Shown here piece after piece: positions 12,475-12,675 of a stretch of 12,675 nucleotides of DNA. This DNA is from Actinomycetes bacterium. GTDB lineage: Bacteria; Actinomycetota; Acidimicrobiia; Acidimicrobiales; Microtrichaceae. Each line of letters starts with the position of its first letter. Position 1 is the stretch's first letter. Below the pieces are notes generated by a model. That model saw only the letters and a list, made by a program, of their open reading frames with translations, searched no databases and had not been told where the DNA came from. The stretch covers positions 1 to 12,675 of the forward strand of contig JAEXGP010000273.1 in the NCBI GenBank assembly GCA_023450775.1, given 5' to 3'. The position numbers and the translations under genes were made by a program.

Positions 12475-12675
12475 TCAGCGAGCGACGGCGCGGACGTGCG
12501 CGACCGTCGTGATCCGACCCACGGTGGTGTCGGTCAGCGTGACCTCCACCGGAGCATCGATCCCGTCGCCGAGCACCCGGCACGACGTCCGGACCGGCCC
12601 GACCGGCGCCTGTGCCAGGTACCGGAGATCGATCTCGGTGACGACGACCGGCCGCCCGGCGCGATGGCCGAGGAG
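12475..12675 (-). CDS. Hotdog-fold thioesterase, C-terminal part (cut by window edge)
   Basis: The last 66 residues are visible, reading from LLGHRAGRPVVVTEIDLRYL through VGPVRTSCRVLG to ITTVAHVRAVAR and TGA. The pattern of a strand ending in TEIDLRYLA, a surface-exposed strand and a final strand ending VAHVRAV is that of the second half of a PaaI/acyl-CoA thioesterase hotdog domain. The catalytic half lies outside the window. A strong hairpin at 12399-12438 terminates it. It is not closely similar to the FlK-like thioesterase at 7219-7596. Confidence 0.65.
   Translation of the reverse strand, partial: LLGHRAGRPVVVTEIDLRYLAQAPVGPVRTSCRVLGDGIDAPVEVTLTDTTVGRITTVAHVRAVAR

Noticed and set aside
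1..12675. Search by eye for tRNA/rRNA genes and CRISPR arrays
   Set aside because: No CCA-ended cloverleaf, rRNA block or regularly spaced short repeats were seen; the repeats found are a 94-bp tandem pair and a 42-bp pair only.

Overview
The window is high-GC, densely coding DNA with many GTG/TTG starts, TANNNT-type -10 boxes lying 6-7 nt before start codons (leaderless style), and proteins of actinobacterial character: a DUF6159 membrane protein, an actinobacterial-type Dxs, a CinY-like secreted protein, and short-spaced lipoprotein and VapBC genes. I infer an actinobacterium, possibly of the class Acidimicrobiia; the class is a guess.

Left part (1-3048): the 3' part of a secreted or lipoprotein carboxylesterase (-) is cut by the left edge. 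It diverges from a DUF6159 membrane protein (+), which is followed by an NfuA-like Fe-S carrier (+) with its own putative operator. A stem-loop terminator separates these from the next unit. Centre (3049-7221): a two-gene minus-strand operon, a flippase-like membrane protein then dxs (isoprenoid precursor synthesis), with 1 nt between stop and start. It diverges from an alpha/beta hydrolase (+), which converges on a FlK-like hotdog thioesterase (-). The thioesterase promoter and first codons lie in a 94-bp tandem duplication.

Right part (7856-10172): a TldD metalloprotease is followed by a Phd-VapC (PIN) toxin-antitoxin pair. The toxin-antitoxin pair is bracketed by two perfect 42-bp copies of the end of tldD. 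The second copy has a longer in-frame tldD-like tail upstream of it and a 17-bp terminator stem that begins at its TGA. This looks like a toxin-antitoxin islet inserted at the 3' end of tldD so that the gene end is restored, and it is the most interesting structure here.

Far right (10189-12675): a minus-strand pair encodes a lipoprotein and a secreted CinY/HET-C phospholipase-like protein that carries an aegerolysin-like C-terminal domain. Beyond an 18-bp perfect terminator hairpin lies the 3' end of another hotdog thioesterase (-), cut by the right edge. I saw no tRNA or rRNA gene, CRISPR array, transposase or integrase.
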